Assembly (NCBI GenBank): GCA_904420435.1
Contig: CAJFVK010000026.1
Coordinates: 1 to 35,875, forward strand
Reading direction: 5' to 3'
DNA length: 35,875 bases
Origin: an uncultured Oscillospiraceae bacterium
Lineage (GTDB): Bacteria > Bacillota > Clostridia > Oscillospirales > Oscillospiraceae
Below are positions 1 to 7,561 of the stretch, in pieces; the stretch's first letter is position 1; every line of letters starts with the position of its first letter. A program made the translations under genes and the position numbers. Under the pieces are notes generated by a model, which was given only the letters and a program-made list of their open reading frames with translations, searched no databases and was not told the origin of the DNA.

Positions 1-189
1 AGCAGCCTGAACATGCCGGAACTTTCCCACTGCTCCGCAGTGGAAAAGTCCCTGCTTCGCGGGCCGCACGCCTTGTAAAGCAAGGCTTTGCGGGGCATTC
101 GATTGGATTCGAGGCGGGCTTTGCCCCCTCGAGCTCCCCCTGCCCTGTGCTGCTTTTTCCCTCTGGTGGGAGTTCTTCCAAACGCTGAA
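1..189. other. Gene-free stretch downstream of recG with small hairpins
   Basis: No convincing gene is visible. Short GC hairpins with tiny loops are present: CCACTG/CAGTGG around 29-53 and GCCTTG/CAAGGC around 70-87. Such mini-hairpins also fill the other end of the window near 35.4 kb. An open frame runs through here on the plus strand, but it has no ribosome site and its composition is low-complexity Arg/Pro, so it is not called. Confidence 0.5.
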
Positions 190-224
190 GGGCGGGGCCC
201 CGGCAATTTGCCGGGGCCCCGCCC
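190..224 (-). terminator. Perfect 17-bp hairpin downstream of recG
   Basis: GGGCGGGGCCCCGGCAA at 190-206 is followed one base later by its exact reverse complement at 208-224. It lies about 30 bases beyond the recG stop codon. The tract that follows on the minus strand is not clearly U-rich, so this may be a weak or bidirectional terminator, or a 3'-end stabiliser. Confidence 0.55.
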
Positions 225-254
225 TCCTTATGGGAAAAGATTCCTGAGCGCATC

Positions 255-2321
255 TCAGTTCATGGCGTCGGCGCTGTCCGCGAAGAGCCGCTCCACCCGC
301 TCCGCCGCCAGATGGTGCTCCGGCAGGGAGAGGGTGGGGTCCGCCGCCAGCAGGGCCTCCGCCGCCCCCTGGGCCTCCCGCAGCAGGGACAGATCGCAGC
401 TCAGGTCGGCGATCTTCATGGCGGGCAGGCCGTGCTGCCGCCGGCCGAAGAAGTCCCCGGGGCCCCGGAGGCGGAGATCCTCCTCGGCGATGCGGAAGCC
501 GTCGTTGGTCCGGGTCATGACCTGCAGACGCTGCCGGGTCTCCTCGTTTTGGTTGTCAGAGATCAGGATGCAGTAGGACTTGTGCCGCCCACGGCCCACC
601 CGGCCCCGGAGCTGGTGGAGCTGGCTGAGGCCGAAGCGCTCGGCGTTCTCGATGACGATGACCGAGGTGTTGGGCACGTCCACCCCTACCTCCACCACAG
701 TGGTGGACACCAGCAGATCGATCTCCCCGGCGGCGAAGGCGGCCATGACCGCGTCCTTCTCCCTTGGCTTCATCCTGCCGTGGACACAGGCCACCCGGAG
801 ATCCGGAAACACCTGGCCCTGGAGCATGGCGGCATACTCCGTTACCGCCTTGCGCTCGTCGGGAACCGTGTCCGCCTGCTCCACCATGGGGCAGATCAGG
901 TAGGCCTGCCGGCCGGCGGCGACCTCCTTGCGGAGAAAGGCGTAGATCCGCTGGCGGTAGCTGCCCGGCACGGCGAAGGTGTCAATCTTCTGGCGGCCGG
1001 GGGGCAGCTCGTCGATCACCGACACGTCCAGGTCCCCGTAGATGATCAGGGCCAGGGTCCGGGGGATGGGGGTGGCGGACATGACCAGCAGGTGGGGGGG
1101 CTGGTCCAGCAGGTGGCCCTTGGCGGAGAGGGCGGAGCGCTGGCCCACGCCGAAGCGGTGCTGCTCGTCGGTAATGACCAGGCCCAGGCTCCCGTAGGAT
1201 ACGTCGCCGCTGATGAGGGCGTGGGTACCGATGAGCAGCTGGATCTCCCCCGACCGGAGCCGGGCCAGGAGCTCCCGCCGCTCCCGGGCGGGGGTGGCGC
1301 CGGTAAGGAGGGCGCAGGAGATCCCCAGCCGCTCCATCAGGGGGGAGAGGCCGCTGTAGTGCTGCTGGGCCAGGATGGAGGTGGGGGCCATCAGGGCGGA
1401 CTGGAGGCCGTTTTGAGCGGCGTTGTACACCGCGGCGGCGGCCACCATGGTCTTGCCGGAGCCCACGTCCCCCTGGACCAGCCGGTTCATGGGCCGGCCG
1501 GAGGCCATGTCGGCGCGGATCTCGGCGATGGAGCGCAGTTGGGCGCCGGTGAGGGTGAAGGGCAGGGCGGAGAGAAAGGGCGTCAGATCCGCCTCCCGGC
1601 AGGGGGGGACCGCCGCCGCGGTCCGGCGAGAGCGGAGCTTTTTAAGCCCGATGGCCAGGAAGAACAGCTCCTCAAACACCAGCCGCCGCCGGGCCATGGC
1701 CAGGGTGTCGGCGGACTGGGGAAAGTGGATCTGCTCATAGGCGTAGCCGATGTGGCAGAGGTGGTGCTCCTGGCGGACGGCGTCCGGCAGGGGATCCGGC
1801 AGTACGTCCCGGCAGGCGTCCAGCCCCTGACGGATGGCCTTCACCAGCATGGACTGGGTGATACCGGCGGTCAGAGGGTAGATGGGGACGATCCGGCCGG
1901 TCATCACCTGGCCCCCCTCCCGCTCCACCACTGGGTTCACCATCTGCCGCCGCCGGCCCTTGACCTCCGCTTTCCCGTAGAAAATGCAGGTGTCCCCGGT
2001 GTGGAGCTGGTCCCGGATCCAGGCCTGGTTGAAGAAGGTGATCTCCAGGGAGCCTGTGGCGTCCACCGCCCGGAGCTTTACCAGCTCCAGCCCCCTCCGA
2101 ATCCGGCTCAGGGTGGGGGCGGCGGCCACCATGGCCTCCACCCAGGCGCTCTCCCCGTCCTGGAGAGAGGCGATCTCCCGGCGGAGGGACCGGTCCTCGT
2201 AGGCCCGGGGAAAATAGGCGATCAGGTCCCCCAGGGTGGCGATGCCCAGCTTCCCCAGGGCCTTGGCCCGCTGCTCGCCGATGCCCTTGATGTACCGCAC
2301 GTCTGTATTCAGCTCCGCCAT
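255..2321 (-). CDS. recG: ATP-dependent DNA helicase RecG
   Basis: The product (688 aa) is the branch-migration helicase that remodels stalled forks and Holliday junctions. The N-terminus (LNTDVRYIKGIGEQRAKALG) is the helix-hairpin-helix-containing wedge region, followed by an OB-fold. Helicase motif I (GDVGSGKT) is near residue 283, the DEQH box (VITDEQHRFG) near 381, and the SATPIPRT and QLRGRVGRG motifs follow in order. Length matches the family. The start is the ATG at 2321, which has GGAAGGAGG about 8 bases upstream. An earlier in-frame start would run across the promoter and the neighbouring operator and is rejected. The gene diverges from padR. Identification is very secure. Confidence 0.97.
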   Translation of the reverse strand: MAELNTDVRYIKGIGEQRAKALGKLGIATLGDLIAYFPRAYEDRSLRREIASLQDGESAWVEAMVAAAPTLSRIRRGLELVKLRAVDATGSLEITFFNQAWIRDQLHTGDTCIFYGKAEVKGRRRQMVNPVVEREGGQVMTGRIVPIYPLTAGITQSMLVKAIRQGLDACRDVLPDPLPDAVRQEHHLCHIGYAYEQIHFPQSADTLAMARRRLVFEELFFLAIGLKKLRSRRTAAAVPPCREADLTPFLSALPFTLTGAQLRSIAEIRADMASGRPMNRLVQGDVGSGKTMVAAAAVYNAAQNGLQSALMAPTSILAQQHYSGLSPLMERLGISCALLTGATPARERRELLARLRSGEIQLLIGTHALISGDVSYGSLGLVITDEQHRFGVGQRSALSAKGHLLDQPPHLLVMSATPIPRTLALIIYGDLDVSVIDELPPGRQKIDTFAVPGSYRQRIYAFLRKEVAAGRQAYLICPMVEQADTVPDERKAVTEYAAMLQGQVFPDLRVACVHGRMKPREKDAVMAAFAAGEIDLLVSTTVVEVGVDVPNTSVIVIENAERFGLSQLHQLRGRVGRGRHKSYCILISDNQNEETRQRLQVMTRTNDGFRIAEEDLRLRGPGDFFGRRQHGLPAMKIADLSCDLSLLREAQGAAEALLAADPTLSLPEHHLAAERVERLFADSADAMN

Positions 2322-2354
2322 AGGCCGCCTCCTTCCCGGATGGTTTCTCCCCGT

Positions 2355-2383
2355 ATTATACCATACCCCCGCCGGTTTGCAAA
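2355..2383 (-). promoter_or_regulatory. Likely recG promoter (extended -10)
   Basis: On the minus strand, TATAAT (complement of 2355-2360) is preceded by TGG, forming an extended -10. A TTTGCA -35 (complement of 2378-2383) lies 17 bases upstream. The -35 is inside the 22-bp palindrome at 2369-2390. Confidence 0.65.
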
Positions 2384-2390
2384 CCGGCGG
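2369..2390. promoter_or_regulatory. Perfect 22-bp palindrome between recG and padR
   Basis: The 22 bases are identical to their own reverse complement, centred on TTTGCAAA and flanked by CCGCCGG/CCGGCGG. The palindrome covers the recG -35 and ends 9 bases before the padR -35. It could be an operator for a dimeric regulator acting on one or both promoters. No cognate protein is evident, and its sequence differs from the PadR-proximal repeat. Confidence 0.5.
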
Positions 2391-2399
2391 AAAAAACCG

Positions 2400-2447
2400 T
2401 TGACAACTATTACGGTTAGTGATATAAATTACTACAGTAACCGTAAT
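2400..2447 (+). promoter_or_regulatory. padR promoter overlapped by a 10-bp inverted repeat (probable PadR operator)
   Basis: A consensus sigma-A promoter is present: TTGACA at 2400-2405, a 17-base spacer, TATAAA at 2423-2428. ATTACGGTTA (2409-2418) and its exact reverse complement TAACCGTAAT (2438-2447) flank the -10, so bound protein would block RNA polymerase. PadR proteins commonly repress their own operon through such repeats, so autoregulation is the natural reading (inference). Confidence 0.75.
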
Positions 2448-2462
2448 AAGGAGGCGAGAGGC

Positions 2463-2789
2463 TTGCGGGACAACGCCAAGGGCGGCGCCCTGACGGAGGT
2501 GACCTTTTTCGTGCTGCTGTCGGTGGTCACCCCCCGCCACGGGTACGCCATCATGCAGTTTGTGGAGGAGCGGACCGGCGGGCGGCTGGTGCTGGGGGCC
2601 GGGACCCTGTACGGGGCTCTCAGCGCCCTGGAGGAGAAGGGGTGGATCGCCCCCGCCGGCGAGGGCGGCGGGCGCAAGCGGGTCTACCGGATCACCCAGG
2701 CGGGGCGGCAGGCCGCGGAGCGGGAGCTTGAGCGGCTGCGCCAGGTGGCCGCCGCCGCGGAGGAGATTTTGAAGGAGGGTCAGGCATGA
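2463..2789 (+). CDS. PadR-family transcriptional regulator
   Basis: This 108-aa winged-helix repressor matches the short PadR class (PadR-s2). Family signatures are LLSVVTPRHGYAIMQ, GTLYGALSALEEKGW and a charged C-terminal helix (QAAERELERLRQ) used for dimerisation. The start is taken as the TTG at 2463 because AAGGAGG sits at the correct distance (2448-2454) and the encoded N-terminus fits the family. The frame is open far upstream but only through recG antisense. The gene overlaps the next by the ATGA at 2786, so the two are translationally coupled. The inverted repeat over its promoter implies autorepression. The inducer is unknown. Confidence 0.93.
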   Translation: MRDNAKGGALTEVTFFVLLSVVTPRHGYAIMQFVEERTGGRLVLGAGTLYGALSALEEKGWIAPAGEGGGRKRVYRITQAGRQAAERELERLRQVAAAAEEILKEGQA

Positions 2790-3373
2790 GCAGAGGGTAT
2801 TACCGGTACTTCGGCCCCTTTTTGAAGGCCCAGGAGCGGTGGCTCAACCGGATGGCGGACCGGGGCCTCCGGCTGGCGGAGGTGGGAAAGCTCCGCTATG
2901 CATTTACCCCCTGCCCGCCGGGACAGGTGCGCTACTGCGTGGAGTTCGTGGGGCAGAAGTCCCGGGAAGAGCAGGACCGGTACGGCTGCTTCCTGGAGGA
3001 GCTGGGGTACCGGGTGTTTTTCCGGAGCGTCAATCTGGACTTCTATCTGGGGAAGATCCGGCTGCGGCCCTGGGCGGACCGGGGCGGGCGGTGGGCCGTT
3101 TCCGGCGGCTCCTACGGCCGGGAGATCCTGATTGTGGAGAAGGAGAACGACGGCGCCCCCTTCCAGCTCCACACCACCTGGGCGGACCGGGCGGCGGCCT
3201 GGGGCGTGCTCCGGCGGCCCTGGCTGTTCCTGGCGGCCTTCCTGGGGATCATGGCCCTGGCGGTGGGCTCCCCGGCCCTGGGGGGACTGGCTCTGGCGGC
3301 TCTGATCCCGGCGGTATACTATCAGATCCGGCTGGCGCGGGACCGCCGGAGAGCACAGACAGAGGAGTGGTAG
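2786..3373 (+). CDS. DUF2812-domain membrane protein, PadR partner
   Basis: This 195-aa protein has an N-terminal soluble domain typical of DUF2812 (YRYFGPFLKAQERWLNRMADRG, then repeated aromatic and basic residues). Two hydrophobic helices follow at about residues 143-180 (WLFLAAFLGIMALAVG and LGGLALAALIPAVYY), ending in a basic tail. Proteins of this family are almost always encoded next to PadR regulators in Firmicutes. Their biochemical role is unknown; a membrane-associated sensor or effector controlled by PadR is a guess. The start overlaps the padR stop, giving tight coupling. The next gene begins 3 bases downstream. Confidence 0.85.
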   Translation: MSRGYYRYFGPFLKAQERWLNRMADRGLRLAEVGKLRYAFTPCPPGQVRYCVEFVGQKSREEQDRYGCFLEELGYRVFFRSVNLDFYLGKIRLRPWADRGGRWAVSGGSYGREILIVEKENDGAPFQLHTTWADRAAAWGVLRRPWLFLAAFLGIMALAVGSPALGGLALAALIPAVYYQIRLARDRRRAQTEEW

Positions 3374-3376
3374 AGC

Positions 3377-3778
3377 ATGAAACGGATAATGAAATGGATG
3401 ATGGGCGTGCTGGCGATCCTGGGCGCCGCGGCGCTGCTGGCCGCTGGGAGCTTCGGCTCCGCCGGGTCCCGCCTCCAGCTGGGATGGCGGGAGCACGCCT
3501 CCCCCGGGGCGTGGGAGGCGGAGTACCTCTATTTCTCCGGCAGCAGCCAGCACGCCCTCCGGGGCGGAGGAGAGCTTTTGGCGGAGGTGGCGTCAGAGGG
3601 CGGAGCCCTCCAGGTCCAGATCCTGGACCCGGCGGGGCAGGTGGTGTTTTCCCGGGAGGAGAGGGGGACAGATCGCTTCACGGTTTCCCTCCCCGGCGGC
3701 GGCACCATACGGCTGACAGGGGAGGGACATCAGGGTGGCTTCTCCTTCCGCTGGGCGGAGGGGGACGGGGAAGCGTGA
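3377..3778 (+). CDS. Small exported or membrane-anchored protein of unknown function
   Basis: The 133-aa product begins with a basic N-terminus (MKRIMKWMMG) and a hydrophobic run to about residue 28, which is a signal peptide or single anchor. The remainder is a soluble beta-rich stretch with alternating hydrophobic and polar residues (LLAEVASEGGALQVQILDPAGQ, TVSLPGGGTIRLTGEGHQG) resembling a small beta-sandwich. No lipobox cysteine is seen. It is third in the padR operon, starting 3 bases after the DUF2812 stop, and is presumably co-regulated. I do not recognise the family. Confidence 0.75.
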   Translation: MKRIMKWMMGVLAILGAAALLAAGSFGSAGSRLQLGWREHASPGAWEAEYLYFSGSSQHALRGGGELLAEVASEGGALQVQILDPAGQVVFSREERGTDRFTVSLPGGGTIRLTGEGHQGGFSFRWAEGDGEA

Positions 3779-3798
3779 GCGGACGGAGCGGTTCCCCC

Positions 3799-3827
3799 TT
3801 GCCAACCGGCGCTTTTTCCGATAAAAT
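3799..3827 (+). promoter_or_regulatory. Promoter for the DUF1576 gene
   Basis: TTGCCA (3799-3804), a 17-base spacer and TAAAAT (3822-3827) precede the 3888 gene with a leader of about 55 bases. Confidence 0.6.
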
Positions 3828-3887
3828 AGACCGGTAGGTCCGCTGGCAGCGCGCCGGCGGAGAAAAAAGACGAGAGAGAGGAATCCT

Positions 3888-5153
3888 ATGGCGGATACAG
3901 TGCAGGACGGTGTCAGGAAAACCAACGACAGGATGTACGCGGTGATGCTGGGCATCGCGGCGCTGCTGGCGGTCTTTGCCGCCGTGGCCCAGCCGGATGG
4001 GAGCATTTTGACCGGCTTTTGGGCCATCCAAATGGGGGAGTGCGGCCTCATCACCGACCCCATCGTCACCGGGGGCATGGGGGCGGCGCTGCTGAACGCC
4101 AGCCTGATGCTCCTGGCCAGCACCATCCTGCTGCGCCGTCTGCGCCTGCCCTTCACCGGCATGTCCTTCGCCTGCCTCTTCATGATGGCGGGCTTCGCCC
4201 TGCTGGGGAAGAACCTGGTGAACACCCTGCCCATCCTGCTGGGGGGCTGGCTCTACGCCCGGTTCCGCCGGGAGCCCTTTGCCAAATATGTCTACACCAC
4301 CCTCTTCGGCACCTGCCTCTCCCCCATGGTGAGCTACCTGCTCAACCACCTGGGGCCGGGGGCGCGCTGGGGGGCCATGCTCCTGTGCGGCGCGGTGATC
4401 GGCTTTTTGGTGCCGGCGGTTTCCGCCTACACCGTCCGGATCCACCAGGGCTATAACCTCTACAACGTGGGGGTTTCCGCCGGGTTTGTGGGCCTGGGGC
4501 TGGCCAGCGTCCTCAAGGGGTTTGGCGTGGAGTTTACCACGGAGACCACCTGGAGCCAGGACAACGGCCCCCTGCTGGACGTGATGATGTGGCTGCTGCT
4601 GGCCCTCCTGGTGGCCCTGGGGATCCTCCTGGGCTGCCGGAGCGTGGGGGGCTACCGGCGGATCCTCCGCCACTCCGGCCGGTCGGTGGCGGATTTTGTG
4701 GCCCTGGACGGGCCGGCGGCGGTGCTGGTGAACATGGGCCTTGTGGGGATGATCGGCCTTGTCTACCTCCGGATCGCCGGCGTGGGGCTCAACGGCCCGC
4801 TGATCTGCTGCGTGTTCGCCATGGTGGGCTTTGCCGCCTTCGGAAAGCACCCGCGCAACGTGCTGCCGGTGATGGCGGGGGCGGTGCTGTGCGCCCTGGT
4901 GATGGGGGATATCTCCCCTACCGCACCGGGGGTGCTGCTGGCCACCATGCTGTGCACGGGCCTCTCCCCCATCGCGGGCCAGTTCGGCTGGTACTGGGGC
5001 GTGGCCGCGGGCTTCCTGCACATGGCCATCGTCCAGCACACCTCCTTCCTCCACGGGGGGATGAACCTCTACAACAACGGCTTTGCCGCCGGCCTCACCT
5101 GTGTGCTGATGATCCCCATCATCGAGGCGGTCCGGCCGGAACCAAAGGAGTAA
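3888..5153 (+). CDS. DUF1576 polytopic membrane protein
   Basis: This 421-aa, very hydrophobic protein has about ten to twelve membrane segments. It matches my recollection of the DUF1576 family of Clostridia and related Firmicutes. The two halves look like an internal duplication: a GMSFACLFMMAGFALLGKN segment near residue 88 corresponds to GPLICCVFAMVGFAAFGKH near residue 305. Both are followed by a hydrophobic ILLGG/MAGAV helix, and each half has an LYN motif in a Gly-rich segment (QGYNLYNVGVSAGF; GGMNLYNNGFAAG). Duplicated halves with paired Gly/Asn motifs suggest a transporter or channel, but the substrate is unknown. AGAGAGAGG-like purines precede the ATG. The next gene starts 7 bases after its stop. 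Confidence 0.8.
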   Translation: MADTVQDGVRKTNDRMYAVMLGIAALLAVFAAVAQPDGSILTGFWAIQMGECGLITDPIVTGGMGAALLNASLMLLASTILLRRLRLPFTGMSFACLFMMAGFALLGKNLVNTLPILLGGWLYARFRREPFAKYVYTTLFGTCLSPMVSYLLNHLGPGARWGAMLLCGAVIGFLVPAVSAYTVRIHQGYNLYNVGVSAGFVGLGLASVLKGFGVEFTTETTWSQDNGPLLDVMMWLLLALLVALGILLGCRSVGGYRRILRHSGRSVADFVALDGPAAVLVNMGLVGMIGLVYLRIAGVGLNGPLICCVFAMVGFAAFGKHPRNVLPVMAGAVLCALVMGDISPTAPGVLLATMLCTGLSPIAGQFGWYWGVAAGFLHMAIVQHTSFLHGGMNLYNNGFAAGLTCVLMIPIIEAVRPEPKE

Positions 5154-5160
5154 CGACCAT

Positions 5161-5529
5161 ATGAATCAGCAAAAGCATATCCATCTGGCCCGCCGGAAGA
5201 TGAGCCACGTGATTGACGAGCTGTATACGGCCCTGCTGCTGGCGGGCGGGAAGCGGGTGACGCTGGAGATCACCAAGGAGCCGGAGGGGCTGCGGCTGGT
5301 GGCCCGGGGCGGCTTTGACGAGGCCCACCGCCGGCAGGTCGAGCGCATGGCGGAGATGCTCCAGCCGGCGGTGCGCAACCCCGCCCTGGTGGAGGAGTTC
5401 TGGGAGCTGGCCGGGGGGGACCAGTACACCAGCGACAGCGAGCTGGCCCTGGTGGGCCAGATGGTGGACCGGGCCTCCGCGGCGGTGGGAGAGGGACAGG
5501 TGGAGCTGGACCTGTTCATCGCCTTTTGA
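5161..5529 (+). CDS. Small cytoplasmic protein of unknown function
   Basis: The 122-aa acidic protein has no signal peptide or membrane segment. It begins MNQQKHIHLARRKMSHVIDE, and predicted helices alternate with a short strand pair (KRVTLEITKEPEGLRLVARG). AAGGAG from the end of the previous gene lies about 11 bases before the ATG, so it is co-translated with the DUF1576 gene. No catalytic motif is visible and I do not recognise the family. The tight pairing suggests a regulatory or accessory partner of the membrane protein, which is an inference from position alone. Confidence 0.75.
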   Translation: MNQQKHIHLARRKMSHVIDELYTALLLAGGKRVTLEITKEPEGLRLVARGGFDEAHRRQVERMAEMLQPAVRNPALVEEFWELAGGDQYTSDSELALVGQMVDRASAAVGEGQVELDLFIAF

Positions 5530-5559
5530 AAGACTTGTCAAAAAAACTGCTAAAAGCCA

Positions 5560-5588
5560 TTGTATTTTTTGGCTTCTTGGTGTACACT
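5560..5588 (+). promoter_or_regulatory. Promoter for the 57-aa membrane protein
   Basis: TTGTAT (5560-5565), a 17-base spacer and TACACT (5583-5588) lie 35 bases before the ATG at 5623. The tract is AT-rich, unlike the surrounding coding DNA. Confidence 0.6.
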
Positions 5589-5622
5589 AGACCTATCTGT
5601 AAACGAAAAGGAGGACTCCCCC

Positions 5623-5796
5623 ATGAAAGTTGCCCGTTTGGTGCTGAAGATTGTCGGCGCCGCCCTGGCCCTCGCTGCGTTTACCTGCCTGATTGTCGCC
5701 TTCTGGGATAAAATCACAGGCTTCCTCTCCGATGTGAAGGGAAAATGCTGCGGCCGTGAATGTGACGACTACGATGACGAGGTGCTCTACGAGTAA
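5623..5796 (+). CDS. 57-aa single-pass membrane protein with acidic Cys-containing tail
   Basis: A strong AAAGGAGG (5607-5614) precedes the ATG by 8 bases. The peptide has a basic start (MKVARLVLKIV), one hydrophobic helix (residues 8-28, GAALALAAFTCLIVAFW), and a short cytoplasmic or exposed tail with CCGREC and an acidic DDYDDE end. The paired cysteines followed by acidic residues could bind a metal or form disulfides. It has its own promoter and a terminator just downstream (5816-5860), so it is a monocistronic small gene. The family is not recognised. Confidence 0.7.
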   Translation: MKVARLVLKIVGAALALAAFTCLIVAFWDKITGFLSDVKGKCCGRECDDYDDEVLYE

Positions 5797-5815
5797 GGGT
5801 GCTCCATACCACGGG

Positions 5816-5860
5816 AAAGAGGCAATCGGCTGCCGCCGGGCGGGGCCGACTGCCTCTTTT
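5816..5860 (+). terminator. Rho-independent terminator after the 57-aa gene
   Basis: An interrupted stem (GAGGCA..CGGC pairing with GCCG..TGCCTC) spans 5819-5856 and ends in TTTT (5857-5860). Confidence 0.75.
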
Positions 5861-5900
5861 GTGTTTGGGAGTCTGTTGTGTGTTGTGGGAGGGAAGCAGG

Positions 5901-7493
5901 ATGAAAAGGTGGATGGTGCCCGCCGGCGCGGCGCTGCTCTTTCTGGCGGCGGCTGTGCTGCTGTGGCCGGGCAGGAGGAGCGCCCCTGAGCCGGAGGGCA
6001 GCGGGACGGCGGGGGAGGAGCCCCTGTCCGTCTGCCTGGTGGGCGGCGCCGGCGCCGGGGTCTACGATCCGTCGCTTCTGGAGGAGGCGGCCGGGGCGGG
6101 AGCCTATGTGTGCTGCCTGGATCAGGGGGAGCCGGCGGATCTGACAGAGGCGGTCTGCCGGGCCCTGGAGGAGGGCGGGGCCGGGCAGATCGTCCTGAGC
6201 CTCTCCCTGGACTGCGCGGGAACCTGGCAGGGGGAGGGCCGGGAGCGCTATGAGGAGACCGGGGCCTTCCTTCCCGGCGACGCGGACGCGGCCCACATCG
6301 GGGACCTGGCGGCCTATGAGGAAAAGACGGCGTTTTCCGACCCGGAGCCGGTGCAGCTGACGGAAATCGGGCAGCTGGCGGAGGCGGTAGGGGAGATCCG
6401 GTCCCTCTGCCAGTCCGCCGGGGCGGAGCTGACGGTGCTGATGGAGCCGGTGGGGCCCCACCGGGCCTCCGCCTACCAGAGGGCGGAGGTGAGGGAGCTC
6501 TATGAGACCCTGGCGGAGCAGGTGGACTTCTGGGATTTCTCCGCCGACGCCCCCTGCGGGGACAGCCGGTTTTTCTACCCCGACAGCTCCATCCGGCCAG
6601 CCCTGGCAGAGATGATGCTCCGGCGGGCCCTGGGACTGGGGGGCTATGTGCCGAAGGACTTCGGCGTCCTTGTGACGGCGGAGAACGCCGGGGACCGGGC
6701 GGACCGCTTCGGGACAGGGGGCCTGGGGGAGGGACAGCAGGTGACGGTGCTCATGTACCATCACCTGAGCCAGGAGGGAGGCAGCGAGGTGAACCTCCCG
6801 GTGTCCCTCTTTGAGGAGCAGCTGCGGGCCCTGCGGGACGCGGGCTGCATCGCCGTGACCCTGGAGGATCTGTACGCCTATGTGGAGCAGGGGACGCCCC
6901 TGCCGGAGAAGGCGGTGCTCATCACCTTTGACGACGGCTATGAGAGCAACTACGACCTGGCCTGGCCCCTTCTGGAGAAGTACGGCATGAAGGGGACTAT
7001 CTTCGCCATCGGCGTGTCTGTGGGGAAGGACACCTACAAGGGGACCAGCTGCCCCATGAAGGCACACTTCACCTATGAGCAGGCCAGGGAGATGATGGAC
7101 AGCGGGGTGATCTCCGTCCAGACCCACACCTACGACATGCACCAGTGGCCCCCCTACGAGGAGGGACCCGCCCGGGAGGGGGCCGTCCCCCTGGAGGGGG
7201 AGAGCCAGGCGGACTACGAGGCGGCGGTCCGCGCGGACCTGAAGCGGGCCCGGGAGGAGATGGAGACGGCCACCGGCTATCCGGTGACGGCTCTGTCCTA
7301 CCCCAACGGCCTTTACACCCCGGCCAGCCAGCGGATCTGCCTGGAGCTGGGCTTCCGGGCCACCTTTACCATTGAGCCCCGGACCAACACGGTGGTGAAG
7401 GGCCTGCCCCAGAGCCTCTACGGCATGGGGCGCTACAACGTGGGCCCCATGACCGGCCAGGAGCTCCTGGCCCTCACGGGCCTGGACGGATAG
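5901..7493 (+). CDS. Membrane-anchored polysaccharide deacetylase (NodB/CE4), two-domain
   Basis: This 530-aa protein starts at ATG 5901 (GGGAGG 12 bases upstream). An N-terminal hydrophobic anchor (residues 5-25) leads to an extracellular domain of about 250 residues, then a carbohydrate esterase 4 domain. NodB motif 1 is TFDDGY at 342-347; the His pair is HTYDMH (409/414); the SYPNGLY region corresponds to motif 3. It presumably removes acetyl groups from a cell-surface or spore polysaccharide. The first extracellular domain ends with a YPDSSIRPALAEMM segment that resembles the C-terminal Asp region of SGNH hydrolases, but I see no clear nucleophile block, so that part is unassigned. The gene is monocistronic with a strong terminator. 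Confidence 0.87.
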   Translation: MKRWMVPAGAALLFLAAAVLLWPGRRSAPEPEGSGTAGEEPLSVCLVGGAGAGVYDPSLLEEAAGAGAYVCCLDQGEPADLTEAVCRALEEGGAGQIVLSLSLDCAGTWQGEGRERYEETGAFLPGDADAAHIGDLAAYEEKTAFSDPEPVQLTEIGQLAEAVGEIRSLCQSAGAELTVLMEPVGPHRASAYQRAEVRELYETLAEQVDFWDFSADAPCGDSRFFYPDSSIRPALAEMMLRRALGLGGYVPKDFGVLVTAENAGDRADRFGTGGLGEGQQVTVLMYHHLSQEGGSEVNLPVSLFEEQLRALRDAGCIAVTLEDLYAYVEQGTPLPEKAVLITFDDGYESNYDLAWPLLEKYGMKGTIFAIGVSVGKDTYKGTSCPMKAHFTYEQAREMMDSGVISVQTHTYDMHQWPPYEEGPAREGAVPLEGESQADYEAAVRADLKRAREEMETATGYPVTALSYPNGLYTPASQRICLELGFRATFTIEPRTNTVVKGLPQSLYGMGRYNVGPMTGQELLALTGLDG

Positions 7494-7505
7494 GGCATAC
7501 AACAG

Positions 7506-7548
7506 GCGAGGCGCCTGGGGACCAAAGTCCCCAGGCGCCTCGCTTTTT
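7506..7548 (+). terminator. Strong terminator after the deacetylase gene
   Basis: A perfect 17-bp stem (GCGAGGCGCCTGGGGAC and its complement, loop CAAA) is followed by TTTTT at 7544-7548. It separates the deacetylase from the convergent glycosyltransferase. Confidence 0.95.
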
Positions 7549-7561
7549 GGATTGGAACGGC

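Noticed and set aside
312-2462. Very long plus-strand frame antisense to recG ending in padR
   Set aside because: Only its last 108 codons are PadR; the rest is GC-rich antisense shadow. The TTG at 2463 with AAGGAGG is the real start.
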